From Spirometra erinaceieuropaei (lineage: Eukaryota; Platyhelminthes; Cestoda; Diphyllobothriidea; Diphyllobothriidae): DNA of 64,000 nt. The position numbers were made by a program, and so were the translations under genes. This document shows, piece by piece, positions 33,901 to 48,900 of this stretch (within the stretch, counting starts at the first letter, position 1; each line of letters opens with the position of its first letter). The notes beneath the pieces were generated by a model. That model did not search any database, was not told the origin of the DNA, and was given only the letters and a program-made list of their open reading frames with translations. Location: assembly GCA_902702965.1 (NCBI GenBank), contig CACRXP010000652.1, positions 1,219 to 65,218 on the forward strand, given 5' to 3'.

Positions 33901-36900
33901 ACTCCTCCTCGGCTGTACGCACGGCCTTATCCAGCTCATCGCCCTTACAACGCAGTTCCTCGTGTTCAGTTAGGGCCTGGGACGTTGTAAAGCAGAAAGA
34001 AAAAGCCATTTAACTTTCAAAATAACACAAGCATATAGTGAATGGAAAAAACCAACAAAGGCGAGGGAAATCGGAGTGGCCCATGCCGAATTAATGGCTT
34101 TTGCCAGATTGCTATGTCCCAACTCGAGGACTGGAAGCCTTCTACATGTCTTGTCTACCCTCATAGGACTACCTAAAAAAGCTATTGAAAGATCAGCGGG
34201 ATAAACTGAAAGAACAGGTTCCTCGGTGATGTTAGACCGGTGGAACTACAACTCCGTAGGAATATAATGAACGGTTGTATTCAACGCCCAAATCAAAACG
34301 CTAAGACCACCAGCAATCGAAACGACTAAGGAATTTGTAGCGTTTGGCTAACTATCAAACAGTCATCCTTCAGAGCTACACAAATCTCAAAATTTTCAAC
34401 CTACACAGAGATACAAAAATCTGTAGGACGGTTGGAAAGCCTGCAACCGTTTCCTTTGGAGAAGGAAGTTTCAGTGGTTGCAGTACACTAACTGAGCTGC
34501 ATACTGCGCAAAAATGTCCTTTTCCACACAAATAACAAGGTGGCGTTTTAGAAGAATAGTGGAAGCAACTCCCTGAAAATCCTCCTGGACCGATTCCACG
34601 CCGTTTGAGGTGCATAGACAAGACAGACTCTAAGCGGTCCTCGTCCCAGCAGAACCGGTGGTGGCTCAGTATCTACTTTGCGATGGACTTGAAGCAACAC
34701 TACGGCTTTTATCAGGGGATGTTCTCAAACGCCGTGATTTTGATACACTCTTGTAGATCTTTAAATGCCCAGGCTTTACTTGGGACATGTTTCTTGATTA
34801 ATAAGGCTATAACAGCGCCACCAGTGCTGGCATTTCGCAAAAACAGGCCTTATTCTCAATCCCACTTACGAGGAAATAGGCTCAACTCTCCGCACAGTAG
34901 TATAGAACCACAAGGAAGCCCTGGTAACACAGAATCTAATTATTTCGGAGGCTGGATGTGCCGATCAAGTTGCGTGGTTAAGAGTTTTTATAAACTACAA
35001 TTTCAGATTTTTTATCTCATCAGGAACTAACTGTTAACTAGGAGTAAGTCGTTCGAATGACGCTTTCTAGGCTTAGTACGAAATTTGATATGACTATTTG
35101 AGCGGAAATTTATCTGTTACGGTTGGCTACCCGAGCAAGATTCATAAACTGTCAAAAGGTAGTCAGTAGTATGCAAATGTTGCATTATTATCCATAGTGC
35201 CAGCATAAATACTAGCAATGATACTATGCACGGCACTATGTACTGTTCAAGTGTCTGTACAAAATGGAAGATCACAAATAACATCCACATAGTTACTTTC
35301 TAGTTTAATTATCCAACTCACCTTAACAATGAATTGAGCTTTCTCTGTGCTCCCATCCTCCGAATGGGGCATAATGCCCACTGATTCTAAATTGTACCTG
35401 AACGATTTAAAAAAATTTCATAGATACGTTTCAACAACTGACGAGTAAAAACAGTTTGAAATAAATATACACTCTCTTGTTGGCTTCCAAAGTACGCAGA
35501 CGGCTCACCTGACTCTCTCCTTCACGCACAATCTCCGCTGGTTGCATCGGGAAACAGTCGAGATATAGAAGTTACAAAAGCGCGGGGACAATTTGCTTTT
35601 TAGTTTTCTGACAGACTGATGCTTTTGCAGCGTCTTTGTGCATCCAATCAGATTCTACTTTCCGACGCCCTTTAATATTGCGAAATTTTTGCGAGTCAAG
35701 TGCATAATTAAAGGACACTGATGGGCTTATTACTCAAGACGCATGCATACACTACACTTTTAGTGTCTAGCTGATTTCTCTCTTAGGTCATTCAGGCCAA
35801 CTGCCTATAAATGATCCAATTTCTCAAGTGTCTTTTTTCTTCTTCCATTCTGAAATACCTTGGTGGTCGTCGAACGTAGTTACTAGTGGTGTAAGTCATC
35901 ATCCTAGTAAGAATTCCATTCCCAACTAAATAAAAGGCGAGTGTAATGTGCATCCTGCTGTAAAACGGAGTGGCACACCTGAACTATAAGCAGCTCATGC
36001 AAACGAAAATCCACCAAGTGTGCAATTGGGCGACTGATGGACTGCATTTTGACAACGACACTGACAAACATTTAAACAACGGTAAAACTGACGGCTGAAT
36101 GTTGGACATTACCATGCTATAAAATGTAGGTACACTGGATGGAAGCGAATATGCGAATCCCAGGTTCTTGTTGTAAGGAAGATGAACAAACGTTCTCTGG
36201 AATAGCAGATGTATAAGACTACTACACCTAATATTCCAGAGATCGTTTGTTCATCTTCTTGTAAGTACATTCATTAATATACAACCGTGACAAACTGAGT
36301 GAGAATAATAATTTCGATCTCTGAGTTGACCCATTACTTACTTATTTAATACGCGTCGCCTTCGCCCATCATCGCTATCGTGGACAATAAGTTGCTAGGA
36401 CAGTAGTAAGTGGCGGAGTTTAGTAGATTTGTGTGTCATAATTCCTAGTGGTCTTTATTGACTCCTCCTCTTTTCAATCACACTAAACATATCCCTGACA
36501 TTTGCGGATTTGCTTAGCGAACCGTGTATGTGCGTAATTCATATCTCTAAAATGGGTACGTTCAGCTGTTCATGCATCTGATAGGTTACTTCAGGCTGCA
36601 ACTGCGATATTACTTTGGAGAAAACGGCAAGCCACCACTAAAATAAAAGAATTAGACAGTCGGGGAAGTCAAGGCCCATTGAGGCCTTATTCTCGGTCCA
36701 GAGAACCGGATAATCCTGCCATCTGGCAATCTTCCGAACGACGATTTTCAGCACATCGCACTAGTCTAGGTGCGCGCTTAGCAACGAAACTACGTTTTGA
36801 TTCCGTGTTGAAATGACCTCAACCTCTCCCATCCCTCTCTTTTTTTCCGGCTGGCTGTCCATTAAACTCGAACGGGAATTGGAGTGTGTGCAGTGGTCGA

Positions 36901-39900
36901 AGTAACGTGAAGTGCTCGTCTACAACATCCCACAGAGTGACTCAAATCACAATGGAATCCAAAAGTACCCCAAAACCAACATTAAGAGGCCCTTCCGAAA
37001 CTTTTCCCTCAGAGTAGGACCCGACAGTGTGGGCACCTGAAATTTTACCAACCAGGACATTTTTTACGTTTGTCCGGCTACTCAGAGTCTGCGTTAGCAG
37101 TTAAATACCGCCGCACACGCGTGTGGCATACGTTGGACGACGACCCACACATCGGCCTCCGCAGCGTGCAGTTTCATCACAAGTTGGCCGGCATACTCAG
37201 ACAGACTACTGGTTCGTGGAAGATGAAGGGAAAAAATATAAAGTAAGAGTGAGATTAGTATTGAGTTATCCTTTCTCATTGAAAATGGCGCTTTCCTCAG
37301 TACGACAAATTTGAAGAGGGTGTGTTTTACACTCGTGACCTGGAGGGCTGGCGACCGAGAGGAAAATTTAACCCTCCCCCTCTTAACTGTTGATCTGGCC
37401 ACCAAGGCCCCTTAACTTAGGCTTTGTGATGTTTTCATTAATGCGAGACTTCAGATCTCCTACCAGTCCGAAGTCTGGCTTACGTGCAGTATCCGGTAGA
37501 CGTATAACATGTTCAGGCGGGCCGGTTAGTTTTGGCAGCCAAGGCGCGCACCCTCGTTTTTACTCACTGTGACTTTGTCTTGCCAGTGGGCTAGTGTGAG
37601 TTTGTGAGGTGATGGCGAGGTTGATGTAGCGTGCATGGTGTAAATAAACTCATGTGCAAACACCCACTGGGTTCTGTGGTCAGTAGTTGACCTTCTCACT
37701 GCCCTGATTGTCAAAGGGGATAGCAGTGCAAAATGTCGTTGCGTACTCCCACCGTTTACGACGACATCTACGACCCTACCTGAGATGCGTCCTCCAGAGG
37801 CCTTTTCGGTGATAGGCTGCCTACTGTATGGGACAGGGAGGTTCGTCCTAGTCAGTGTGATGAGGCGGCTTAGTCGGATGTGGACAAGCTACCTGTCAGA
37901 GCTCGCAGTGAGAGATTTGAACACCTGGTCAACCATCAGGTTTAAACATTCTGCATTTGTATCTGGTTAAAGAAACTGATCACCCTCCGTTGATGTGTTT
38001 GGTGGGGAAGGGGCTGGCGACAACATCGCCTCCAATCACAGCAGTAGGCTCAACTCTGCGCTATAAAAAATGCCATCTTGTCCAGGTGTAGCAGTATCAG
38101 GTACGTAGTCAGTGTCCAGTGTACCCAAGCTATCGACCGCCTTAAAACAAAGGTGGCTAAAACGCTCACCACCCTCGAACTCTGATTATCTCGACTGAGG
38201 AGGGCTGAAGGGCATGCAGATGTCATTTTTCCGTGCCTGCAGCTCATAAGTTGGACTTCTGTTAAGGCAGATAAAAGCAACGTCCTAAATGGCAGAAGAA
38301 GCTAGTTCCTTCGGATGCGTCGTAAATCTGTTTATGCACTCCACTTGAAAGGCAGTTGGAATTAATATGAGCTAAGGTAGTGTTTGTGAAATGACGAGCA
38401 CAGTTAATTGCGAGAAGGCTTCATGCATTTTATCACGTAGAGACCCCGACGCTGAAACCCTATCTGCTGGCACCGATCGGGACAGAAAAAACGTCACTAA
38501 GAAGCTGAAGCCCCCGAGGACATTGAGAGGGAGAATTGCCTGTATAAGTCGAGGGGGGAGTCCTACAAAAAAACGTCATTCACGCCTGGAAGACTGACTA
38601 CTCTTGGCGCGACTCGGACAACGAGGTCACGAGCCTGTTTTTAAAGAAACCGCTCAAACCTTGGGCTTATTGAGGAAGCAGGCTCCGCGACGTCAAAATC
38701 ACTATTCTGACCCTTATTATGAATCCGGCCACCTGCGACCTTGCATTCGCCCGCCAAGTCCTTCAAATACACCCCCTCATCGGTTGCCTTCTTTAAGCAG
38801 CAGACTGAAAACCTACGAAACGTTTACAAGAAAAACAGGCAAGTCCGAACAAAATCAATGCGTCGCCCATTTGAAGGAAACAAGTTCTGAAGGTTCGCTT
38901 CTCCACTGTGGGCGTAATCGGCAGAAACTTCAACACGACAACGGTCAACAATGAACCGATAGGAAAGCCTGTACCACTGCTCAAACACCTGGCTGGTCTG
39001 AGCTCCGGTACTGTGGTAAAGCCACTGTCAGTCAAGCATTACCGCAACTTCGGAGACCATTTTAAACGTAATCGTCCCGTCTGAAATCATTGCCATTCAG
39101 ATCTCCTAGATTAAGGAATGGTGAAGCATGCAGGCATGACAGACAGCTGCCTGATGAAAAGGTATTGCTGACAAGGAAACCAGAGCGGCCTTTGTGATTT
39201 ATTTGATGCCCTCAGTCGACCACGTCCCCAAACTCAGGCTGGAGAGACTTGGGATTGTAGTCCGGATCAACTGGTAATTAGGCATTTGTGTCAGACTCTC
39301 TGTCATGTGCGTCAGAGTTCCACGTTAAATCGGCTACGACTGAGAATATCCAGAACGAAAGTGCTTTCGTTTGGTTTTGTTTTGAAATGTCAGAGTAGAA
39401 TCTTTGTAGGCGATCGCATGGCCATGAGCAATCAGTAGTATGAAAGACGAGTGTCAAGGGTGAGATCAGGTGTAATTTTTCGTCCATTGTATGAAGCTGG
39501 CCACTTATAAGTGTCCACAAGAAACAACATTTTCCTTAGTACGTCTTCAGATTCACGTCTTAACGAACGTGCTAACATTAGTGGTTCATCTGATTGTCCT
39601 TTCCTTATCGCACGTGGGTGAAGACGTTTAAAGACTTGCTGGTGACTATTGTGGGGAACCGATGCAAAGAAGTGGCGGTCTAATGCCTTGATTACTCAAT
39701 TTAGCATCTGCAGTAACGCATGTGTGTATGTTACCTAGTGTAACATACAGGTTAACCATGTTATATGACCACGACAAGGGTTTAAGTAATAAGCGACAGC
39801 AGTCCTGTTTGGTAGACCGAGCTAAACTACACGTTTCAGGCAGGTCTTTCAGCTGGTAATTTGTCAGACTAGGAAGCAGTTTCCATTTTTAAAAGATGCG

Positions 39901-42900
39901 AAATCAAATACCGCGTAACAAGTTGATCCAGTCTTAGCTTTCTCTTGGTGAGGTCTGCGTTAATTCGACTGTAGTCGGCCTTCACCTGACGCAGTTCCAT
40001 TTCCAAACTGTACATCCGTGCCGCGGATTCTTCTTGCAGCTCCCGGTTANNNNNNNNNNNNNNNNNNNNNNNNNNNNNNNNNNNNNNNNNNNNNNNNNNN
40101 NNNNNNNNNNNNNNNNNNNNNNNNNNNNNNNNNNNNNNNNNNNNNNNNNNNNNNNNNNNNNNNNNNNNNNNNNNNNNNNNNNNNNNNNNNNNNNGAAAAC
40201 TTGATGTTCGCACCTCTCATACAAAACAGAGTAACCCCTGTGCATAGACGTTTGTTAAAACGCACTTCAGCACAGGTCTAAACAATAGTTGGAACATGGG
40301 TTTACACAGCAGCTCAAGTAGATTTAGCATCTTACCATTAAGCTTACCCAGCAATTTCAAATTAAACTATACAGTCCGTTTATGAAATCGAATGGGTAAC
40401 AATGGTGGACTTGTTTAATGGCTAGAAGCTTCTTGGTTGTCTCGTGTAACCGCAAGAAATTGTCAAAACGTGTGTTTGAAGTTGTCGGCTTATGAAGTGA
40501 TGGGTGCCTCGACGTCTTTCTGTCTCACGGAACAGTCTTTTTATTATAATTCACGGGCGTAGAGAGAGTCGAGAATGTTAATGACACATCCGATGCTGGT
40601 CGGATTATTTAGTCCCTCATAGATATTCCTCCTTCAAAGCTTTCTTCAGGTTCGCCGCTGTATACAAGTCGCCATGAGGAATCACGTGCCCGGACTGCTA
40701 TCGTCTAGGACGGCTAGTCGTACTACACCCAGTCCCAATCCGCTGCCTTACACAAAGACAGCTAACAATGGTCAGCTTCATACCTGGCTTGAGATGGTGT
40801 GGCAAATTCATAGGATGCTTTGGGTGTTCACGATGCTTGCTTTTCGCTGGCCGAGAAAAGAAGGAAGCTGGATATGATAAGCAAACCTTACGCATAGGAC
40901 ACTATAGAGGTCGGCGAAATCAGAAGCAAGCCCGGTCAGCATGTTAGAAGCCGATCAGTTCGTAGACCAACATGCCACTCATTTCTGAAACTGACAAATT
41001 TATCTATCTCTCCAAGTGTACATACCTGATACCGGGACATGTTGTAGAAAACCAGCAACTCATTCTTTTCACGCGTGGTGGCATCCATGTAGCGCTGAGT
41101 GCTCAAAATTGTCACGCGTGTGCTGTCCATTTGGTCGTTTCGCAGAGCCAGTTCCTCTTTTATTTTCGCTATGCGCATGTGGAGAATTTGCTTTTCGTTC
41201 TGCATAAATAAAGAGGAGCAGAAAGAAAAGGGTAAATATACAAAAACAACTCCCGTTCTCGACCTCCCTCTGGGTTGGAGAGCCTTTTCAAAATGTTTTT
41301 TATTCACACAGATTATCATAACCGGCTGTTAGCACCCAATGACTTTGACCTCCAAAGGGATATTCATATGCAAACAGCAATATGGTTTTGTCTTAAGTGA
41401 AGTTATTTAAAAATTATGGGCGGTACAACACTCACTTACAAGAAACTGATCAATCATTTTTGTCAAAATTTTCGCCGACTTGACGCGCGAGTCCAATTCC
41501 TCCTGCAGAACTTTTATTCGCTTCTCCATAGCTGCACCCTCCTCGTCCACGGCAGTGCTCTCCTCTAATCGACTGATTCGCTGTTCCAACGAATGTCCGA
41601 ACAAGAGTGCATTGTATATGAGCTTGTCCAGTTTTTCCAATTCCTAGGCGACACGGAAAATTACTGACTTGACGAACCTAAGCACAAGGTTCACTTCGTC
41701 CTCACATCAAGTTGAGGTGACTTCTCAGCAGTAGGAAATTAACTAGGCACAGTTCGTAACTCGAATCATTAGCTTATTGTTGACGATGGAAATTGCACAT
41801 ACACAAAGCTAAAAAGTTAAGTGACCTGAACATCTCTGAACCGACTTTTGATAGTTTAAATTCGCCGAAGACTAGGAAAAGAACCTTGATTGGACAGAAC
41901 ACATAAGGCCGATGATATTCCACAAAATTTTGTTTTCGACTACTGCTGTAGACATGATAGGAATATCGCTATTATTCTTAAGACTTAAACAATATTTCAT
42001 AACTTGGGCCTGTAAACAGTTAAATATCTCAAAAAGCATCGATAACCTACCACTTCCAGGGCCTTGGCCTTTCGACTTAGACCGCGCAAGGTGTTTCGAG
42101 AACCCAACATGAGAGCCTCAGTTGTTTTTAGATCGTGTTCAACTTGTCTTTTTTCCTGAAATTGGAAACGTTTGAATCTGATCCATAAATTTGTTTCCAA
42201 AATTTAAGAACAGGGAACGACCTCAAAATCGGCATTTATACGAGACGCTTAAATCTCTAATATTGATAGAAGTAAAAGAGGACGTTCCAATTAGTGGATT
42301 CCTAATATTAGTTGTCGGAAACCTAAGCGTATTTCTCTTTCTTATCAAAAAGTGCCTGTTTTTAACCAGGAAAGCAGGCGTGGTTGTGCATAGGCTCAAC
42401 TGGTGGACTGGAAGAGAGGCGACGGCATCAGTTGTTTGCTTATTTTTATGTTTGTGATGGACTATTTTGCGTTAGGGAAGAGACTATAGAATTCGTCACA
42501 AAAATTAATATGGAGTAGATATGCAAGTTCATGAAATGTTAACCAAAATCCTGAAATACGTTTTTGGCTCGAAAAGATTACTTAAGTAGGGTTGTAATAT
42601 TAACCACCATACAGCGTAATCCCATAATAATTCAGTTACTTCAGGCTACCGATTTTCAAACGGACTTCCTTCTGGTTGCCTGGAAAAAGTACACTCTGAT
42701 AAAAGACTGCTTAATTTGCATGAAATCGTTTCATTGAATTTCGATGCCCTTATAAATTCAAATACACTTCATAGTAATCGTGCATAAAAGTAGTCATTTT
42801 TTATAAGTTTGAAAGAAAATTGCGTTTCCTTTAAATTTTACACTTTAATGAAGGGCTTAATTCGGTTTTAGAAGCGTTTATAATTAGGGGATTTTTAAGG

Positions 42901-45900
42901 CCGTTAAGTGCCTGTTCATAAAACCTCGTGTCTCTGCATTTACTATTGCTGATAATAAAGTTTACAATATGGTTAAAGTCCATTGCCTAATTTTATGAAC
43001 GCCAAATAGTTTCATTTTTATGCTCTAAAAAATGTATGGTCTTAGTACACGGAAAATATATAACCTCTGGTTTGTAAACACTAAACGCAAGTGTAACGGC
43101 AGGTCGGGGTGAATATTACTCTGGAATTAGGAAAGTTTTTATAAAGGGAATGATACATTTTCGTTAAACATAAAATTAGAAAAACGTAATCTGTTACTAA
43201 ATGAGTAAAATAATGAAAATGTTAATGCATGTTTTCTATTCTATATATTTGAACTTACAAGGGCATCGAAAATCAATGAGAAAAATGTATACTACTTGAG
43301 TATTCGTTTCAACCGAGCATAGCTTTTTGCAGGCCGCCGCCAAAAGCTCGTTCAAAAGTCGGCATCCTGAAGTAACTGAATTATTATGGGATTATGCTGC
43401 ATGATAACTAACCTTAGGACCCTACTTAAGTAATCTTTTCGAGTTGAAAACGCATTTCAAAATTTCGGTTAACATTTCGTGAGTTAACACATCCACTGTA
43501 GCATTCTGAAGATCAATATCTTAAATAAAAAATAATTATTACTGAACTTCACGCTTGCGATAGAAGCAGAACGGCCTATTGACAAATACAAGTGAGTGGC
43601 TCGTTTTTCCTATTCTTTGAAGTAGTGGGCGCCCCTTACCTGGGGTTAAACTACTTAGAACCCCTACAAAGAGATTCAGTCAAAATATTTCTACTTTTAT
43701 GGAATTCTGAAGATCGCTGAGTACGATTTTCGAAAACGAACGTTTTGACGTAAGTCAAAGAAGTGCCGGTGGACTTAAGTTGGAGCATTCATCAACCTAC
43801 ACCGGTGTCTTCCAGTTTTCCTATGGGAAGATACTAGCCATTTGGCTCGACCTCGTTAGTCGACAGAAGACGCGATTTTTTTCGTGAAGTGTATTTGGCA
43901 TCTATTTCCTCTTAAAACTGTGAGTACTATCCTCGGACTGCGACGGGGGCCATAAATCTCTCCCCCCCAAAGCTGCAATTAATTTGACGAGATTTTCATT
44001 GTTTCAGTAGATAGAATGCTTACCTCGACCAGTTCAAACCTCTGAACTTTCAGCTTTTCCAGTTTTTTTCGCATTCTCTTCTGACAGTCAGCCTCAGAGT
44101 CCAGCTGTTCCTCCGCCATTTGCAGAAGCTCCTCCGCTGATAGTTTGTCACTGTGCACTTCTGCTAGCTTCTTTTTTAACTTTGCAATAGTGTCCTCTAT
44201 GTCAAGTATGCTAAAATAATTTTTAAATGTTCGTTAGCTGCGAAATGAGCAATTTTGATGCATGAAATTACTGAGGGAACACTAGTGATGAGAGTGAGGA
44301 GAGTTATTGAAAAGCAAGAGGCGTACGAACCTCTAGTTTCTGCCCATTTGCTGAAGCTAGGTAGTCACAATACAAGAACAGGTTAGAAATACCTGGGGTT
44401 TGAATTCTGGTTCGGTTAGTCATTCGAAATATGGGTTGAACGTTCCTGATATCAGGTGAAAACAGGAGTTACCAGTGGGTTTAAAGGCTGGACGGAATAC
44501 GGCTCCTACTTAACCGTCTTCGTCGGTCCGGTCTGGACCTGAAAACCAATGTTGAGCGTCCGTGTTGGACTTCTAGGATGACCAGATCGGCTAATACCAC
44601 TTTTACATGAAGAACAGATTTTCCGCGTAATATATGCAGGGTTTTTCATCGACCTAGGAAAACTCGGATTGGAGTGAATGACTGTGTCCCACGGGTCCAT
44701 CGCATGCATCAACCGGACTATGGTGAGTCCCCCTGCGGTCCCCACTACTGGCGTATGTACATATCAGGGACTATGGAAGGCAGCTCATACCGTGTCAGTC
44801 GCTAGGTGGTTTAATTAGGCAACTGGTATAGACGAGAAGCCGAAGAGTGAAGTATATTTGTTCCAGCCCAGGTAGTGGGCGTGACTTAGCCGACGACGGC
44901 GCGGACGGTTCCACCGTCGTGACCGACGATGTCCATTGTATGCTTCACAGCAGGATTAGGGCAGGGCGGTGACTTGTGCGTGAGTTAGTTTAGAATGACA
45001 GTAGACTTGCCCTGCATCTAGCGCACCTGGGTCCAATGTCAAGATAGAATCAGGAAGGCCGGAGGCGGGAGAGGGCGCAGGGGACTGGCACGGCGAAAAC
45101 GCGCACCTGGGCGTACCATTACGCCCCCTCGTCCACAAAGCACGAACACTGACCAGGATTTTAAACAATAAAGAAAATAGGGCGGCGGCAGGCGTCCCAG
45201 TTGGCGCCGCGTGCGCCTGCAACTAGGTCTGCCACCACAGCACAACGTTGGCCTTTGTTATGGGCGCGCGTTCCCAATAACGCCTGCCAGCTCCCGATCT
45301 AGCTCTCCTCCCCTCGTGTAGGTCCAGCGAATCTACCGCTTTAGGGACGTGTCTTAGCCATGACAGTCATGACGCATATCGCGACTAGCTGCAAAAAACA
45401 TAATACACGTTGAGGGGATGCATTTGTTGCCGATAGACATCATTGCGGTGTCTGGCGTCATTGTTCGGGGGCCGCTGCATCAAGACCATTCACTTTTACA
45501 GCGAGCGCTTCCAGACACGTTGACCTACGGCCAGTCGACTGACTTCAGTTCAGACACGCCTGCTCCCACACAGCCACAGCTGCCCATGCGCCACCTGAAC
45601 ACCCCAACCAGCGGCAAATGTAAACCACCCCAAATAGATAATACGTGAACCATCACTTGTCTTATTCTCGATCTTAGGCACGACTCAATTCTGTCAGCAC
45701 ATGTCCTGGCCTCGCCAGCGGCCGCTGCCACCTGAGAGAGCAACTCAGGGTTCTGCACACAACAAGCCTTTCATTCGGGTGAATTCTGTCCTTTGCTATG
45801 ACTCGGAATTTGGCCTGATGGCGATTTCACGACAGCGGTTGACGGTGTTATGTCGTGTCTGAGACTGAAAGAGTTTGTGCTGTCGGCCGCATTTGCGTGC

Positions 45901-48900
45901 GTCGGGAGTTGACCAAGATGCATGTTAAATCTACTGAGGCCTAATGGTCTGTACGCGTCTGCTATGCTAGGATCAGCAAACCATGGTCCTCGCAGCCTGG
46001 TGTGCGCTGGCATTTTTCCGATACCTGGTTCCCTGGCGGTAGATGCACCTGCGCTCCTGCTGAGTATACAGATCGGGGGCATGGCTGCCCAGTCATCCTC
46101 CTCCTTCTGACCCGTCGTGGTGTTATTTTTGTTATTGGTTAACATCCTGGTTATTTTTGTGTGAACCAGTTGGGGTGGAGTGGAGCGCAAAGGTGCGGGC
46201 TCCGCCGCACCTGCGCCCCACCCCGCCTCCGGTCTTCTTGACTCTGTCTTGACGCCAGGCTGAAGTGGGGGAGGAGGAGTGCGGCAGATGCAGCGCAGGT
46301 CCCCTATCACTATAAGCTAATTCATGCGCACGTCACTGTGCCTACTTCGCCTAACTGCGGAGCACACGGTGTACACCGTCGGATGCGACGGTTGAACTGT
46401 CATCCACTGAGGCTTGGACAGCTGCAACAGGCTGGACGCACGCGCTCGTCTATCGAGTGGGCTGCATGTCAGCACCTCCTAGGGGCGGGGGGGTTGACTT
46501 TGAGGCAGGAGTATTCTCAATGAATGTGATTGACACAGAGAAGTTCAAGCAACGGGAAAATGCGGGTGGGACAGCGATGGCGATCAGTTACAGATTTTGC
46601 TCGGATCCAGCACGTAGTTTCCCCACTACAGAAGAGACTCAAAGCGCTTTAAAATCAAAATTATGCATTGACAGTTGTAATTTAACAGTTTGCCGGCGAG
46701 GAGAGTGCCTTGATCAGGCTACAAGAGTTCATTGTCAATTAAATATTTACGACACCTCTTCTCTAGTAGGCCCGAGACTCTCCGTTGGTGCTCGGTACGT
46801 ACGGAATCAGATAGTATTTGACACTCGTAGACGGTTTAGATAACTACATCGGTCGCTGCCTCCATCTATGGTCATCCTGACCTTGTCTGGCCATCGGTGC
46901 ACTGTAGGGCTGGGAAGGAGTGCAGCAGATACAGACCAGGTCTGTCTCCCTACAAATCCATTCGCGTAAAGTTTGCGTCTGCACTGTTTCCAGAAAACTA
47001 GTGGTCTTTATCGTTCGCATAAAAAGTCCGGGTATGTGTGGCTACATTCAGGATAGTCGTATAAGTTGATTATAATCACATCTTTCTGCGGTAGGAAGAC
47101 ACGACTCACTGAGATTTCATGCGGTTGAGATCCTCCCCCAACTGACGATTCTCGGCCTTTGCCACCTGAAGATCCTTAGAAGTCTTTTCCACAGTTTTTT
47201 TGAGGGTGAGAAGCTAAAATTGCAGACAGAAAAAGTCGACGCACTCTCTGCTCTCTTGAACTTGTGTACGTCAAAATAAGCCAATGGCAAAGACCCAGAC
47301 AAATATGCTGAAAAAATTGCGCCGAGATAGATATTGCCCGAATTAGTCTTTCCGTAGGTCGCTTACGATTTCATGAGAGTTCTTCTGAGTGATGGCGCCC
47401 AAAAATCCGTGCTATTCCTCCCTCTCTGCCAACAGCATGCGGATATTATTTTGGTAACGTGCAAGGGCCCTCATCCTTGCGAATCGTTTTTGGCAGATTT
47501 AATGTACGGTTAAATGGCACTTGGTTGATTCTTCGTCAAAATATGCATCAGATTCAGGCCGTCTCGTATATTCCCCTTAAGTTAGTTTGACAACGCATAA
47601 GATATCATTTGATGTAGAAAGTGTCACTCCTTTTCGAACGAACACCAAAAATTCCACCAAATACATACGGAAATTTTGGAGTTTCTATGTTTGTACAGTA
47701 TGTGACATGTCAAGACTGAATAACAAGACCTAAGCGCTTTCTTCGAACACATGTCTTCCGCTTCGTCAATTTATTACACTAACTGTCTTTAGGTCTGATA
47801 TACATATTCCGATTGTACTGCTTTATCGGAATTGTCTCAAGATGGTGGAGAACGGATGAATACGAAATGGAAGAAATGGGTTTAAGCAAAAAGAAGTTTA
47901 TTTTTCGACTTTAATAGTGTTTACTAAGGCGTTCATGGCTACTCTTGATCGGATTGTTAAAAGTGCGTTGAATATCCTGACGTTCGAGCATATGCATTAC
48001 CTATGCGCACTTTGCTGGGTTCACAAACGTCACTTTCGATAATTTCCCCTAAGCCTTCATGTGGATATATCTGCAGGATTATATCACAATACGAAAGCTT
48101 AAAGTAATATGGCGGTTCAAAGTACGAGGAAATGCGGGGACACTCACATCGTTTTCTGTAGTCGTTAACTCGTCGGTTTCTTTTAGGACCTGGTCGTGCA
48201 AGTCACCAGCCTGTTTATTCAGCTGATGCCTTTTCTTTTTAGCATCTGCAATGTCCTGCACAATGCTGGCAAGCAGTTTCTCCAACTCCTGCAATCTTGC
48301 ACGAGCGTTCTGGAGTTCATTAAGCTTGTCATCATATTGCTAAATTTGGAATAAGGGGTACAGGGATGAGACACTTTAAGGGTGAGAATATGAGTGAAGA
48401 GTTACTTTTACGGTCATGCTTACAATGTAAACACTGTCGACTCAAGTTACTGATGTGCTTTTCTACTTATTTTGTTCGAAAGGAACAACGTGGCTACCTC
48501 TTCCTGAATTAGCAGAAATTCTCTGGCCTCACGTTCTCAGGACGATCCAACATTGATGTGCGTCAAACCCTAATATTTCCTTTGGACGTGCTACTTATTC
48601 ACAATAAATAGGTTTAATTTATCCGCCTAAACTGCAGGTCGCTGCCACTCATTAATACGGGTGGAACAGGGTCATTTGATACAGCTTAAGGGTCATCGGT
48701 TCATGAAAAAAGTGCAGTTGTGGTGTGAATTATTGTAGATGTTACCAAATTGGTTTACCAGTCCCAACCTTGCCTAAGTCGGCGTAGTCCTCGTCTCGAG
48801 CAGCCATCTGAGCGACGGTGTTTTCCCACAGTTGCAGCATTTCGCGTCTCCCGCGATTTTCAATTCGACTGAGCTCGCACGCGTTGTCGATGCGAAGGCT

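Larger units (their letters stand above)
44211..47109 (-). other. CCDC39 intron rich in GC repeats
   Basis: 2.9 kb, GC-richer than its surroundings. It contains the repeat at 45445-45825, a long repeat-derived frame at 45771-46310, and a GC-rich block at 44880-45300 that looks like another dispersed repeat. Confidence 0.6.

Noticed and set aside
34605..35030. 141-codon plus-strand frame in a CCDC39 intron
   Set aside because: No motif, no splice or promoter context, composition like neighbouring noncoding DNA.
39869..40281. Open frames across the 145-N run
   Set aside because: Apparent length comes from the Ns. Only the real CCDC39 coding sequence up to 40049 was kept.
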